Source: Bacillota bacterium
Lineage (GTDB): Bacteria; Bacillota; Clostridia; Acetivibrionales; DSM-1351
Assembly (NCBI GenBank): GCA_023393115.1
Contig: JAEWMS010000055.1
Span: forward strand, 1-64,000
DNA: 64,000 nucleotides
Direction of reading: 5' to 3'
Shown: positions 26,670-34,216 of the stretch, piece by piece
Position numbering within the stretch: the stretch's first letter is position 1
Layout of the letters: each line of letters opens with the position of its first letter
Notes under the pieces: model-generated
What the model was told of the DNA's origin: nothing
Database searches by the model: none
Seen by the model: the letters and a program-made list of their open reading frames with translations, nothing else
Made by a program: the position numbers and the translations under genes

Positions 26670-26732
26670 ATATTATATTTAGTCCCAGAAATTATATACT
26701 TCTGACACTCATTAGTCAAGAAGTATTTTTTT
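26670..26732 (+). ncRNA. candidate small RNA of about 63 nt
   Basis: Bounded on the left by a near-consensus promoter (TTGACA, 17-base spacer, TATACT) and on the right by a rho-independent terminator at 26696-26732 whose arms are ATACTTCTGAC and GTCAAGAAGTAT with seven T after them. No reading frame of note fits inside. The transcript would be about 63 nt with a short unpaired 5' part that could pair with target mRNAs. This is a prediction from signals only. Confidence 0.5.
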
Positions 26733-26770
26733 GTTTATTAAGATGCATTTATATGTAATTGCGTAAAAAA

Positions 26771-26810
26771 GCTGCCCTCAGATAATGCTTGTACATTATA
26801 TTTAGGCAGC
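26771..26810 (-). terminator. intrinsic terminator after tlp
   Basis: On the minus strand GGCTGCC pairs with GGCAGC, with an inner ATAATG/CATTAT stem, followed by a run of six T. It lies just beyond the tlp stop codon. Confidence 0.75.
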
Positions 26811-26832
26811 CACTTATATTTTCAGTTAAAAC

Positions 26833-27057
26833 TTATCTTTCTCTCTTATCCAATGCTTCATCTCTTATTTCTTCACGCATTCCCTGAAGAGCATCTCTTC
26901 TTCTATCATTTTTTTCTTCAATTTCTCTTCTCTGTGTCGGATCATCTACTTTTGCAAGCATGTCTTCTGCGGCTTCCATATTTCTGATTGTGTAATTTAT
27001 ATTCCGCTGAATTCTTTCAACATTGTCACTTCTGTCGTCTGGCTTTGGCTTGCTCAT
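26833..27057 (-). CDS. tlp: small acid-soluble spore protein Tlp
   Basis: A 74-residue, very hydrophilic protein matching the Tlp family of small acid-soluble spore proteins. Recognisable: the SKPKPDDRSDNVERIQRNI start, then NTI-like helix segment IRNMEAAEDML and a charged RR/EE/K-rich tail. Tlp is made in the forespore late in sporulation and stored in the spore core. This is direct evidence that the organism belongs to a spore-forming lineage. A GGAGAG site precedes the ATG. A terminator follows the gene. A small gene of unknown function lies 22 bases upstream in the same direction. Confidence 0.92.
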   Translation of the reverse strand: MSKPKPDDRSDNVERIQRNINYTIRNMEAAEDMLAKVDDPTQRREIEEKNDRRRDALQGMREEIRDEALDKRER

Positions 27058-27079
27058 CAGTCATCTCTCCTTTAGTAAA

Positions 27080-27463
27080 CTAGATTTCGTGTATTTTAAT
27101 TTCTACTGCTCCGGATTGTTCCATTACTGATTTAACTTCCTGTAACTTATGTTTGGCAGCCCTTACGTATACAACTATACCTGCGTCTTCATGAAAATCA
27201 CTCAAGTCGTTAACGCTTTCAACAAAAGCTTCCAATTGGCCCGGATTATCCTGATCAGTTTTAACCACAGCACTGGCACGATTATCCGCCACATCATTTC
27301 TCATGCTTTGGAATTTTTCTTCATCCATGGCGCTGATGATCATATCTCTTCTCTGAATACCGCTATTTTTCAGAGTATCAACAAGACCACCTATCTGACC
27401 AGGGTCAAGGAATCTGCCTATTATATGAATAACAATCCCTCCCTTGAACTGCTTAAAAATCAT
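27080..27463 (-). CDS. small conserved protein of unknown function, near tlp
   Basis: Up to 127 residues, soluble, alpha/beta (two similar-looking halves, IIGRFLDPGQIGGLVDTLKN and IVVYVRAAKHKLQEVKSVME). I do not recognise it. The only ATG of the frame (27463) has no ribosome-binding site, while a strong AAGGGAGGG lies inside the frame at about residues 7-9 and is followed seven bases later by an ATT codon, so translation may start there with a rare ATT. Its closeness to tlp (22 bases) suggests co-transcription and maybe a sporulation link. Confidence 0.55.
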   Translation of the reverse strand: MIFKQFKGGIVIHIIGRFLDPGQIGGLVDTLKNSGIQRRDMIISAMDEEKFQSMRNDVADNRASAVVKTDQDNPGQLEAFVESVNDLSDFHEDAGIVVYVRAAKHKLQEVKSVMEQSGAVEIKIHEI

Positions 27464-27536
27464 TGTATTCGATAATATTTTGTCCGCAAATAATTTTTGT
27501 AGTCAGGGAAAATTTTGGGTCACCTTGACAATAAAA

Positions 27537-28211
27537 TTAGAAATGAAATCTTCTAGTCATCTCATTTTTAAATTTTTCATTAGCAAAAAGCAGCATACCT
27601 ATAATAGTCAAAAAAGAGTATAGAGCTGAAACTGCACTTGCCCATAGTTGGGTTGCCACACCAGACAAATACAGTAAAACCGGTACAAACCCTAAAAATA
27701 TCATTGTAATTATGTATCCAACATACTCATTCCATAACATTTGCTTCTTTAATACAATTAGCGTTATCAAAGATGTTCCGACTATAATCAAAAATGGAAT
27801 AACTATATTTACTGACCACCTGTGAAAGTCTGAAAGCAGGTCAATTATAAGCGCAAGACCCGATACTCCCGCAATTTGAATAAGTATTCTAGACCCCACT
27901 GACGTTTTTGAAAAAATTGTATTATTAATTAGGATCTGAAAGTAAATTATTGGCCCGGCTACATATAGGAACCAGGGATTTGCTATTCCCGTAAGTAAGT
28001 TTATCAGTATGCAAATACTGACCACCGCAATTGATATGAAGGAAAGTAGTTTTTTTACAAAGTTAGCTTTAGGAGGCATATTAGTCATGTGGTATACTGG
28101 ATACCACTTGCTTTGTATTTCAGTAGTAGCTTCTCCTATATTCCTGCTGCAAAGCGGACATTTATTTACATTATCATCAATAAAAACTCCGCATTGATTA
28201 CATTTATTCAT
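27537..28211 (-). CDS. zinc-ribbon plus six-helix membrane protein (DUF6320-like)
   Basis: A 224-residue protein starting with a zinc-ribbon-like motif (CNQCGVFIDDNVNKCPLC, two CxxC pairs) followed by about 20 linker residues and six hydrophobic helices from residue 52 on. This arrangement fits DUF6320, which I recall as a neighbour of condensation-type acyltransferases, as here. Its ATG overlaps the stop of the acyltransferase gene (ATGA), so the two are translationally coupled and likely work together. Function unknown. Confidence 0.68.
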   Translation of the reverse strand: MNKCNQCGVFIDDNVNKCPLCSRNIGEATTEIQSKWYPVYHMTNMPPKANFVKKLLSFISIAVVSICILINLLTGIANPWFLYVAGPIIYFQILINNTIFSKTSVGSRILIQIAGVSGLALIIDLLSDFHRWSVNIVIPFLIIVGTSLITLIVLKKQMLWNEYVGYIITMIFLGFVPVLLYLSGVATQLWASAVSALYSFLTIIGMLLFANEKFKNEMTRRFHF

Positions 28212-29491
28212 ATGTTTTTACCCCAGTTATTTGAATAAACTTTTATTTCTAAACCGCTATTCTGTGCCAGAAAACTAAAAAAACTCTTTATATTATTTGC
28301 TTCTACTATTGTTCTTGAAAAGGTTACCGTCAGATTATCATTGACCGAACAAACTCCACAATTAATAGGGCTTTTACCGGTAGGATAAATGATAGCCTCT
28401 GTTTGTTTTACATACTTACTCATTGAGTCTGACAATCTTATGTTCCCAATATTTGACAAAGTTATGGTTTTAGCATTCTCTCCAAAATTATTAAATCCAT
28501 AGCGTATTGCAATATTCTTTAAGAATACCGGAACAAATCTGGCTACAAGTATTTTTTCAAGCTTAATATTACTGGCCATGATACCTTTTAGATTATCCTT
28601 ATCCAGCTTTTCTTTCAATTGTAAGGATATCTCGGACAGTATTGACTCAAAGCTAAGGCTCTCAGAAGGGTTCACGCCAACATTAACTACAGTAAAAAAA
28701 TTTCTAAGTGTTCTAGATGGAAAGATTTTTCGCAGGTTGACTGGAACTGTCACTCTTATGGGTTTATTGTATATACCATACTTCATATTCTCGGTATAAA
28801 TTGAGTATATCAAAACCGAAGCCAAATACTCTGTTATGGTTGAATTGTTCTTTTTAGCAACAGAATTCAACTGAGATGCTGACATTACTCCATGTATAAC
28901 ATTATTTCCAAAGGGTTCCAATGGTGTTCCTTCAATATGAAAAGCTTCTGTCTCAGTGATTCTTTTTGTCGGGATAGCTTGATAGTACTTATCAAAACTA
29001 TCTTCCATTTCATATTTATTTGGCAAATCATCAGGATTCAAAATTAAGCCGTCGTCTTCAACATCCTTACCTTCAAAACATAAATACTGGTAAACAAGTG
29101 TTTTAAGAAACTCTACTGCTCCTGCACCATCGGTCAGAGAATGAAAAATTTCCACCGAAATGCGGTTATTAAAATATTGAACCCTAAAAAGATATCCGTT
29201 GTTCTCATTAGTTTGTAATGGATAACAAGGATATCTTTCTTCTCTTTGAACCAATAGCTTTTGATTATTATGAACGAGGTAATCCCAGAAAACACCCTTT
29301 TGCAATTTAACCGAAAAGGTGGGAAACCTTTTAAGAACAATATCCAGCGCATTTTGTAGTACCTCTCCATGAACAGTTTCAGTTAAAATAAATGAAACTC
29401 TGAAAATGGAGGTATTTGATTCTTTTGAAACTGATCTGAAAAGCTTCCCGGCATTGTCAATTTTAAACCATCTGTCCATATTTTGCTCCAA
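28208..29491 (-). CDS. condensation/alcohol acetyltransferase-like acyltransferase
   Basis: A 427-residue enzyme of the chloramphenicol-acetyltransferase/condensation-domain fold. The catalytic HxxxDG motif appears as FHSLTDGAGAVEFL around residue 114, and the second-half substrate channel segment around VTVPVNLRKIFPSRTLRNFF is typical. Relatives include PapA5-like and alcohol acetyltransferase-like proteins that move acyl groups to alcohol or amine acceptors. There is no carrier protein or NRPS gene nearby, so it acts as a stand-alone acyltransferase on an unknown substrate. A GGAG site precedes the ATG, and the membrane protein gene downstream overlaps it. Confidence 0.78.
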   Translation of the reverse strand: MEQNMDRWFKIDNAGKLFRSVSKESNTSIFRVSFILTETVHGEVLQNALDIVLKRFPTFSVKLQKGVFWDYLVHNNQKLLVQREERYPCYPLQTNENNGYLFRVQYFNNRISVEIFHSLTDGAGAVEFLKTLVYQYLCFEGKDVEDDGLILNPDDLPNKYEMEDSFDKYYQAIPTKRITETEAFHIEGTPLEPFGNNVIHGVMSASQLNSVAKKNNSTITEYLASVLIYSIYTENMKYGIYNKPIRVTVPVNLRKIFPSRTLRNFFTVVNVGVNPSESLSFESILSEISLQLKEKLDKDNLKGIMASNIKLEKILVARFVPVFLKNIAIRYGFNNFGENAKTITLSNIGNIRLSDSMSKYVKQTEAIIYPTGKSPINCGVCSVNDNLTVTFSRTIVEANNIKSFFSFLAQNSGLEIKVYSNNWGKNI

Positions 29492-29540
29492 TTAAATAAT
29501 AATACTTATTGTCACTCATATTATTATACTAATTAGAGAG

Positions 29541-30707
29541 TCATTCTGTCTGAAAGTTAATATTCAAGCTACCGTCCTCATATTTTGCACCAACAATTTC
29601 CAAAGACTGAAGCTTCGTGGGAAGTACCATGGATCGCCTTTCATTTTTTATGGATATGGTTATTTCATCGCCTTTTTGTGAAAGCTTTAATTCCCTCTTA
29701 TCCACAAAAGGCATATTTATTCGAAGGAGGTAGCCATTCTGATTTTTCTCCACCAAAAATATCTTTTCCTTAAAAAGAATATTTTCCGGACTTTCATTTT
29801 GGTAAAGCCTATTGCCGATTTCCTTTAAAACGTTAAGCTTTCTGAGTTCGTGATTTAAAAGCTCAAGCTTGAATATAGGAATCCCTTTAAAACTGTTTGA
29901 AATATCCTGAATACTATCTTTCTGAATATCAGCCCATTTTTCAAAGTATCCGCGTAAGGAGGCTTCCGAAAATATTCTGTTTATTATTACGCAATCAACA
30001 TTATAGTCAAAAAGATGAAGATAGGAAAAGCTCCTCTTAGCCTCTTTGACCACAATTTTTTCAGGCGTAGTAACAATTCTGATACTTACTATATCCTTAT
30101 TCTGGAGAAGCTGATGCAACTGGTCTATTTTTTGGTACAACTTTTCAATGTCATCAAAGGTTTCATCAGATGGTACAGGTATTTTGACTGTTGCCTGAAC
30201 TATTGGTCTTACCAGTTTTGCTCCTTTTCTTTTAATGGGAAAAAGCTTTTCCATCCACCACTTGAATAAATCCGGGAACTTTAGCAGTGACATTGTTTCT
30301 CCGGTGGGAGCACAATCTACTATCAATACATCATATATGCCCTCATCGTAAATATCTTTAATCCTTAGTAAAGACATTAATTCATCAAATCCAGGGAAAA
30401 CCAATAGTTCTTCACTTTCAATGGTCTTTTCGGCCTTCAGTACCATAAGCTTTTCAATATAGTCCTTTATGTTTCCCCAGGATTTTTCATTTTCCAGTAC
30501 TGAGTCAATCTCCATGGCAAAAAGATTATGATTTATCTCAACCGGTTCGTTTGATAGCTTAATATCGAAGGAGTCACTCAAGCTGTGCGCCATGTCGGTA
30601 CTAACAATAAGTACCTTTTTACCCTCTGCGGCAATTTTGCAGGCAGTTGCTGCTGCAATGCTGGTCTTACCAACACCGCCTTTTCCTGTATATAGAATTA
30701 TTCTCAT
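29541..30707 (-). CDS. ArsA/Get3-family ATPase with C-terminal HSP20-like domain (copy 2)
   Basis: A 388-residue deviant-P-loop ATPase. GKGGVGKTS (8-16) carries the signature Lys, STDMAHSLSD is switch I, and VDCAPTGETMSLLKFPD is the switch II/A-loop region; in classical ArsA/Get3 this reads DTAPTGHT, so the T-to-C and H-to-E changes define a variant group. The last 70 residues (LLRINMPFVDKRELKLSQKG...) form a beta-rich alpha-crystallin-like domain, as in ArsA-HSP20 fusions. No arsenite-binding Cys pattern or arsB/arsD neighbour is present, so arsenic transport is unlikely; a chaperone or targeting role is possible. It is the third gene of the unit under the MarR regulator. Confidence 0.8.
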   Translation of the reverse strand: MRIILYTGKGGVGKTSIAAATACKIAAEGKKVLIVSTDMAHSLSDSFDIKLSNEPVEINHNLFAMEIDSVLENEKSWGNIKDYIEKLMVLKAEKTIESEELLVFPGFDELMSLLRIKDIYDEGIYDVLIVDCAPTGETMSLLKFPDLFKWWMEKLFPIKRKGAKLVRPIVQATVKIPVPSDETFDDIEKLYQKIDQLHQLLQNKDIVSIRIVTTPEKIVVKEAKRSFSYLHLFDYNVDCVIINRIFSEASLRGYFEKWADIQKDSIQDISNSFKGIPIFKLELLNHELRKLNVLKEIGNRLYQNESPENILFKEKIFLVEKNQNGYLLRINMPFVDKRELKLSQKGDEITISIKNERRSMVLPTKLQSLEIVGAKYEDGSLNINFQTE

Positions 30708-30721
30708 ATTAACCTCTCCTT

Positions 30722-30982
30722 TCAGTTAAAATCCACCTGTACCCGTTTCACTGACTTATTCTCTTCCGGTTTGGAAGTTTTATCCATTGTCGATTGACTT
30801 GAGTTATCCTGCCTGAATAGATTTTCAGTAACAAGTTCGAGAGCGATATCCTTTAGTAATTTGCCTGCGTCCTTTTCAAGGGAATCGACTCTGACCTTAA
30901 CATTATCAGGTAAAATCTCTTTAATTGCCTGATATCTAAGAATTTCAGCCTTTATCATTTTTTTTACAAACTCTTTATTCAT
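30722..30982 (-). CDS. small helical protein between the two ArsA-like genes
   Basis: An 86-residue protein, helical in the first 55 residues (KKMIKAEILRYQAIKEIL...) and then a polar, disordered-looking tail rich in Ser, Lys and Glu. I do not recognise it. It has a strong AGGAGG site and sits 14 bases before the second ArsA-like gene, so it is probably a partner or client of these ATPases. Confidence 0.65.
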   Translation of the reverse strand: MNKEFVKKMIKAEILRYQAIKEILPDNVKVRVDSLEKDAGKLLKDIALELVTENLFRQDNSSQSTMDKTSKPEENKSVKRVQVDFN

Positions 30983-31038
30983 ATTGCTGCCTCCTAGCTT
31001 TCAAAATATTTGATAGTGAAGTCTTTCAAGTTAACCTT

Positions 31039-32208
31039 CTAGCTTTCAAAATAAATACTTAAGATTCCCTCATTCAGCTTGGCTGATGTCATTTGATATC
31101 TCCTAAGAGTATTAGGAATAGGAATATTCCTCTTGAAATTTCCTATTTTGACGATTATATCTGTGCCTGATTCAAATAGATCAAAGTCGCTCTTCTCTGC
31201 CAATGGTATAAATACATCAAGTCGGTAGCCTTTGTCAGTCTTATTAAAGGTTTCATTAGCAGTAGTTTTTAATACCTCTAAAATATTATCATCTGATAGC
31301 GAATCGGCAACTACTCTATCCAGTCCCTCCACTCCGTTTATATCTGCCTCATACCACTTAATTCTGTATATTGGCACGTTAGTAAATACTGCTTCGATTT
31401 CTTCGAGATAGTGTTTTTGAATCTCCTTCCACTGGTCAAAAAAACTATTCTTAACATCCTTCGGAATTATCCTGTTTATATACAGACCGTCAACATTAAA
31501 ATTGTAGAGATTTAGATACATATAGTTTCTTTTAGTTTCTTCCACTACCATTTTTTCCGGTATTGTAACAAGCCTGATACTGCAAATATCCCTATCCTTT
31601 AATAGCGTCTGAAGCTTTCCAAGCTTAATATATAGCTTCTCGATGTCGTTCATTGCCCGGTCATCCGGCATCTCAAGTTTAAATGCCGCTTTGGATATTG
31701 GTCTTAATACTTTCATGGCTACCTTTCCAATGGGAAAAAGTTTCTCCATATACCAGGAAAACAGTTCCGGAAACTTAAGTAACGACAGGGTTTCACCCGT
31801 TGGAGCACAATCGACTACTATCAGTTGGTATTTGCCAGAATCGAATAGCTCACGAATCTTCAATAGTGAAAACAATTCTTCGATTCCAGGAAAGACAACT
31901 ATATCATCAAAAACCTCACTGTCCTTTTGACTTTCAAATGTGAGCATATTCTTAAAGGTTTTTGATATTGTTCCATAGTACCTCTCCATTTCATAATTTG
32001 AATCAATCTCAAGACCATCCAGATTATCGATGATTTCTGTGGGTTCCTCCTTTAACTCCTTCATAAACAGGTCGCTCAAATTGTGAGCCATATCCGTACT
32101 CACTATAAGAGTTTTCTTGCCCTCCTTTGCCGCTTTGACGGCATGGGCCGCAGCAGTACTGGTTTTACCTACACCGCCTTTGCCAGTAAAAATTATTATT
32201 CTGCTCAT
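31039..32208 (-). CDS. ArsA/Get3-family ATPase with C-terminal HSP20-like domain (copy 1)
   Basis: A 389-residue paralogue of the ATPase encoded downstream, with the same domain order: GKGGVGKTS, STDMAHNLSD, VDCAPTGETLSLLKFPE, then a C-terminal beta-sandwich segment (YRLDVFIPLAEKSDFDLFES...). The two copies share the Cys and Glu variants in the switch II motif. It is the first gene of a three-gene unit and has a GGAGG site. An ATACTCGAAGTAT palindrome in its promoter region repeats that in front of the upstream marR gene. Near its stop codon a 15-base segment is repeated 42 bases further on, perhaps a relic of a small duplication. Confidence 0.82.
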   Translation of the reverse strand: MSRIIIFTGKGGVGKTSTAAAHAVKAAKEGKKTLIVSTDMAHNLSDLFMKELKEEPTEIIDNLDGLEIDSNYEMERYYGTISKTFKNMLTFESQKDSEVFDDIVVFPGIEELFSLLKIRELFDSGKYQLIVVDCAPTGETLSLLKFPELFSWYMEKLFPIGKVAMKVLRPISKAAFKLEMPDDRAMNDIEKLYIKLGKLQTLLKDRDICSIRLVTIPEKMVVEETKRNYMYLNLYNFNVDGLYINRIIPKDVKNSFFDQWKEIQKHYLEEIEAVFTNVPIYRIKWYEADINGVEGLDRVVADSLSDDNILEVLKTTANETFNKTDKGYRLDVFIPLAEKSDFDLFESGTDIIVKIGNFKRNIPIPNTLRRYQMTSAKLNEGILSIYFES

Positions 32209-32280
32209 AACTCCTCCGTTCTCAATCTAATTTGATTTGTATAAAATTTGACTAATTAATTTCTCTTAAGGAATAGTTCT

Positions 32281-32293
32281 ATACTCGAAGTAT
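32281..32293. promoter_or_regulatory. candidate MarR operator in the ArsA-unit promoter
   Basis: ATACT-CGA-AGTAT is an inverted repeat. It overlaps a plausible -10 region (TATAGA on the minus strand) upstream of the first ArsA-like gene. The same motif occurs twice in the promoter of the adjacent marR gene, which ties the two transcription units together. Confidence 0.65.
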
Positions 32294-32379
32294 TTATGTA
32301 AAAAAATATTGCGTCTAAAGAAACATGGTAATATCTAGTGTTTTTCTTCTTTTCTTGCACTTTCCAGGTGATGTAGCTA

Positions 32380-32877
32380 TTATTCAATATTGATCCTCTT
32401 AACTCTTTTAACTGTATCACCACTCTGGTTTTGTTCCGATCTTCCCTTTTTCAGAGTAGTAATAATCTTATTGAAAATACTCATTCCAACTACCTTCTCT
32501 TCTTCTGTAAGAGCTTTATATAACTCATTAAGATAATAGGAAAGCTGCTTCTTTTCCTCTTCAATAAAAGCTTCGGCAGTTGATGTTAATACAATGTTTA
32601 CTACTCTTCTGTCTTCATTTCCCCTTATTCTCTGAACCATCTTCTTTGTCTCAAGCCTACTAACTACTCCGGTGGAAGTATTTAAAGGTGCACAAATATA
32701 CTCCGACAGTTCAGTCATGTTGGCCGTTTTCCTTTTAAAGAGATAAAGAAGCACCAAAATCTCGTTTTTAGAATACTCCATAAAAGCCGTACTCCATTGA
32801 TCAGGGAAAAGCAGGAACTTGAACTCATCTATATAGTCGAGTATTAATGTTTCAAAGTCAAAGCCTTCGTTTGTAAT
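32380..32877 (-). CDS. MarR-family transcriptional regulator, probable ATT start
   Basis: A winged-helix repressor. From the first ATG (32781) it would have 133 residues, but the frame stays open upstream and encodes 32 more residues (FDFETLILDYIDEFKFLLFP...) that look just like the N-terminal dimerisation helix of clostridial MarR proteins. No ATG, GTG or TTG is available for that extension; an ATT at 32875-32877 stands nine bases after an AGAGGAG site and is the likely start. The DNA-binding helices cover TELSEYICAPLNTSTGVVSRLE and the wing GNEDRRVVNIVLT. Palindromes in its own promoter and in that of the ArsA unit suggest autoregulation and control of that unit. Confidence 0.8.
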   Translation of the reverse strand: MTNEGFDFETLILDYIDEFKFLLFPDQWSTAFMEYSKNEILVLLYLFKRKTANMTELSEYICAPLNTSTGVVSRLETKKMVQRIRGNEDRRVVNIVLTSTAEAFIEEEKKQLSYYLNELYKALTEEEKVVGMSIFNKIITTLKKGRSEQNQSGDTVKRVKRINIE

Positions 32878-32904
32878 TGTTAAACACTCCTCTAATTAAT
32901 TCTT

Positions 32905-32951
32905 TACTCGAAGTATATTTTTATTCTACTCGCGAAGTATTTATTTGTCAA
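32905..32951 (-). promoter_or_regulatory. marR promoter with two operator palindromes
   Basis: On the minus strand TTGACA (32946-32951) and TAGAAT (32923-32928) are 17 bases apart. One copy of the TACT-CG-CG-AAGTA palindrome (32927-32940) fills the spacer, and a second, TACTCGAAGTAT (32905-32916), lies just after the -10 box. Binding at either would block RNA polymerase. The -35 box is part of the end of the 264-bp palindromic element. Confidence 0.7.
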
Positions 32952-33210
32952 ATATTATTTTGGGGCTGGTAATAATTTTTGGGGTAATTTGATTTAACGT
33001 TATATGTTTTACAATGTACTTCCATACGAACTTTTAAAAATGTGTCGGACACAAAACTGCGAAATTAAAAGAGGCTATACCTCTTTTGATTTCGCAGTTT
33101 TTAACCATCCTTCCACATTTTTAAAAGTTGTATTCACGTACATATGGTAAGCCAAATGTTAAATCAAATTTACGAATATTATTACTGACAGCACAAAAAT
33201 ATTATTTGAC
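32947..33210. repeat. 264-bp imperfect palindrome, MITE-like element
   Basis: The two halves are inverted copies over the whole length, centred at 33078. Matching blocks are the ends (32947-32968 against 33189-33210, 19 of 22 alike), AATTTGATTTAAC (32986-32998/33158-33170), AACTTTTAAAAATGTG (33029-33044/33114-33129) and the core AAAACTGCGAAAT (33053-33065/33089-33101) with AAAGAGG/CCTCTTT inside. No reading frame fits. The outer ends each carry an outward-facing TTGAC. This looks like a miniature inverted-repeat element, or a very long RNA hairpin. No target duplication was evident. Confidence 0.72.
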
Positions 33211-33219
33211 TGCATTTCA

Positions 33220-34212
33220 TCATGGATTAGCTACACTATGCCCCTGATAAATTTGCGTTATAATTTTCTCCATCGGGAGCTCCTTTATTGAAATATCCGA
33301 GAACTCACACTGATCTGTTAAATTTCTTATGAAGGCATTGATAGAGCTGTTCCCCAAATCCACCTCGAGAGTATACTCAAAATCTGATTTCTTTTCAACA
33401 ATTTGAGCTTCGTCAATTTTTACTTCGGGCAGGGGACTTGTCAACATTAAATGTATGATTTTCTTTGAGCCCAGAGCAAGCTGAAGATTTTGAAGGGAAT
33501 CATCAAACACCTTTTGACCATGATTAATAATAACAACCTTCTGAGCCAGCTGCTCAACATCTTCAAGGTCATGCGTGGTAAGAATAAAGGTAGTTCCCTG
33601 AGAATTCATCTCCTTTATAAAGGCTCTTATGCGCTGTTTTGCAATGACGTCCAGACCTATGGTAGGCTCGTCCAGGAAAACAATTTTAGGCTTGTGGAGC
33701 ATTGCCATTATAAATTCGCACTTCATCCTCTCGCCCAGTGATAGTACCCTTGTGGGTTTAGATACTATATCTTCAACCTCAAACAAGCCGGTAAGATTAT
33801 CAAGAGTATTTTTGAAATCCCTGTCTGATATTGAATAGATAGCCTTGTTCATGTTAAAGCTGTCCAATGGTGGGATATCCCAAATTAACTGGGATTTCTG
33901 GCCGAACACAGCACCGATATTATGTACATAGGTGGATCTTTCCTTATGGGGAGTAAAACCCATAACTTTGATTTCTCCGGCCGAAGGAAAAAGCGTACCT
34001 GTTAACATTTTTATAGTAGTTGATTTTCCTGCACCGTTAGGGCCGAGTATTCCTGCAATTTCTCCTTCTCCCACTGTAAAAGAAATATCTTTTACCGCAT
34101 CGATAACCACCTTTTCTCTTTTGAAGAAGCTCTTAACCGTTTCAGAGAACTTACTTCCACGTTTATAAGTCTCATAGGTTTTTCTCAAATCTCTTACAGT
34201 AATAATATCCAT
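33220..34212 (-). CDS. ABC transporter ATP-binding protein (ABC-2 exporter)
   Basis: About 330 residues. Walker A GPNGAGKST, Q-loop FGQKSQL, signature LSLGERMK, Walker B IVFLDEPTIGLD and the H-loop TTHD are all present. After the nucleotide-binding domain come about 90 residues resembling the C-terminal extension seen in ABC-2 drug/lipid-type exporters. It energises the two permeases encoded upstream. The ATG at 34212 has a GGGAGG site; the preceding permease gene ends four bases away. It is the last gene of a five-gene unit. Confidence 0.9.
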   Translation of the reverse strand: MDIITVRDLRKTYETYKRGSKFSETVKSFFKREKVVIDAVKDISFTVGEGEIAGILGPNGAGKSTTIKMLTGTLFPSAGEIKVMGFTPHKERSTYVHNIGAVFGQKSQLIWDIPPLDSFNMNKAIYSISDRDFKNTLDNLTGLFEVEDIVSKPTRVLSLGERMKCEFIMAMLHKPKIVFLDEPTIGLDVIAKQRIRAFIKEMNSQGTTFILTTHDLEDVEQLAQKVVIINHGQKVFDDSLQNLQLALGSKKIIHLMLTSPLPEVKIDEAQIVEKKSDFEYTLEVDLGNSSINAFIRNLTDQCEFSDISIKELPMEKIITQIYQGHSVANP

Positions 34213-34216
34213 AATG

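Noticed and set aside
29541..32208. Arsenic-resistance operon
   Set aside because: Although the ATPases are ArsA-like, no arsB, arsC, arsD or ArsR gene is present, and the regulator is MarR type.
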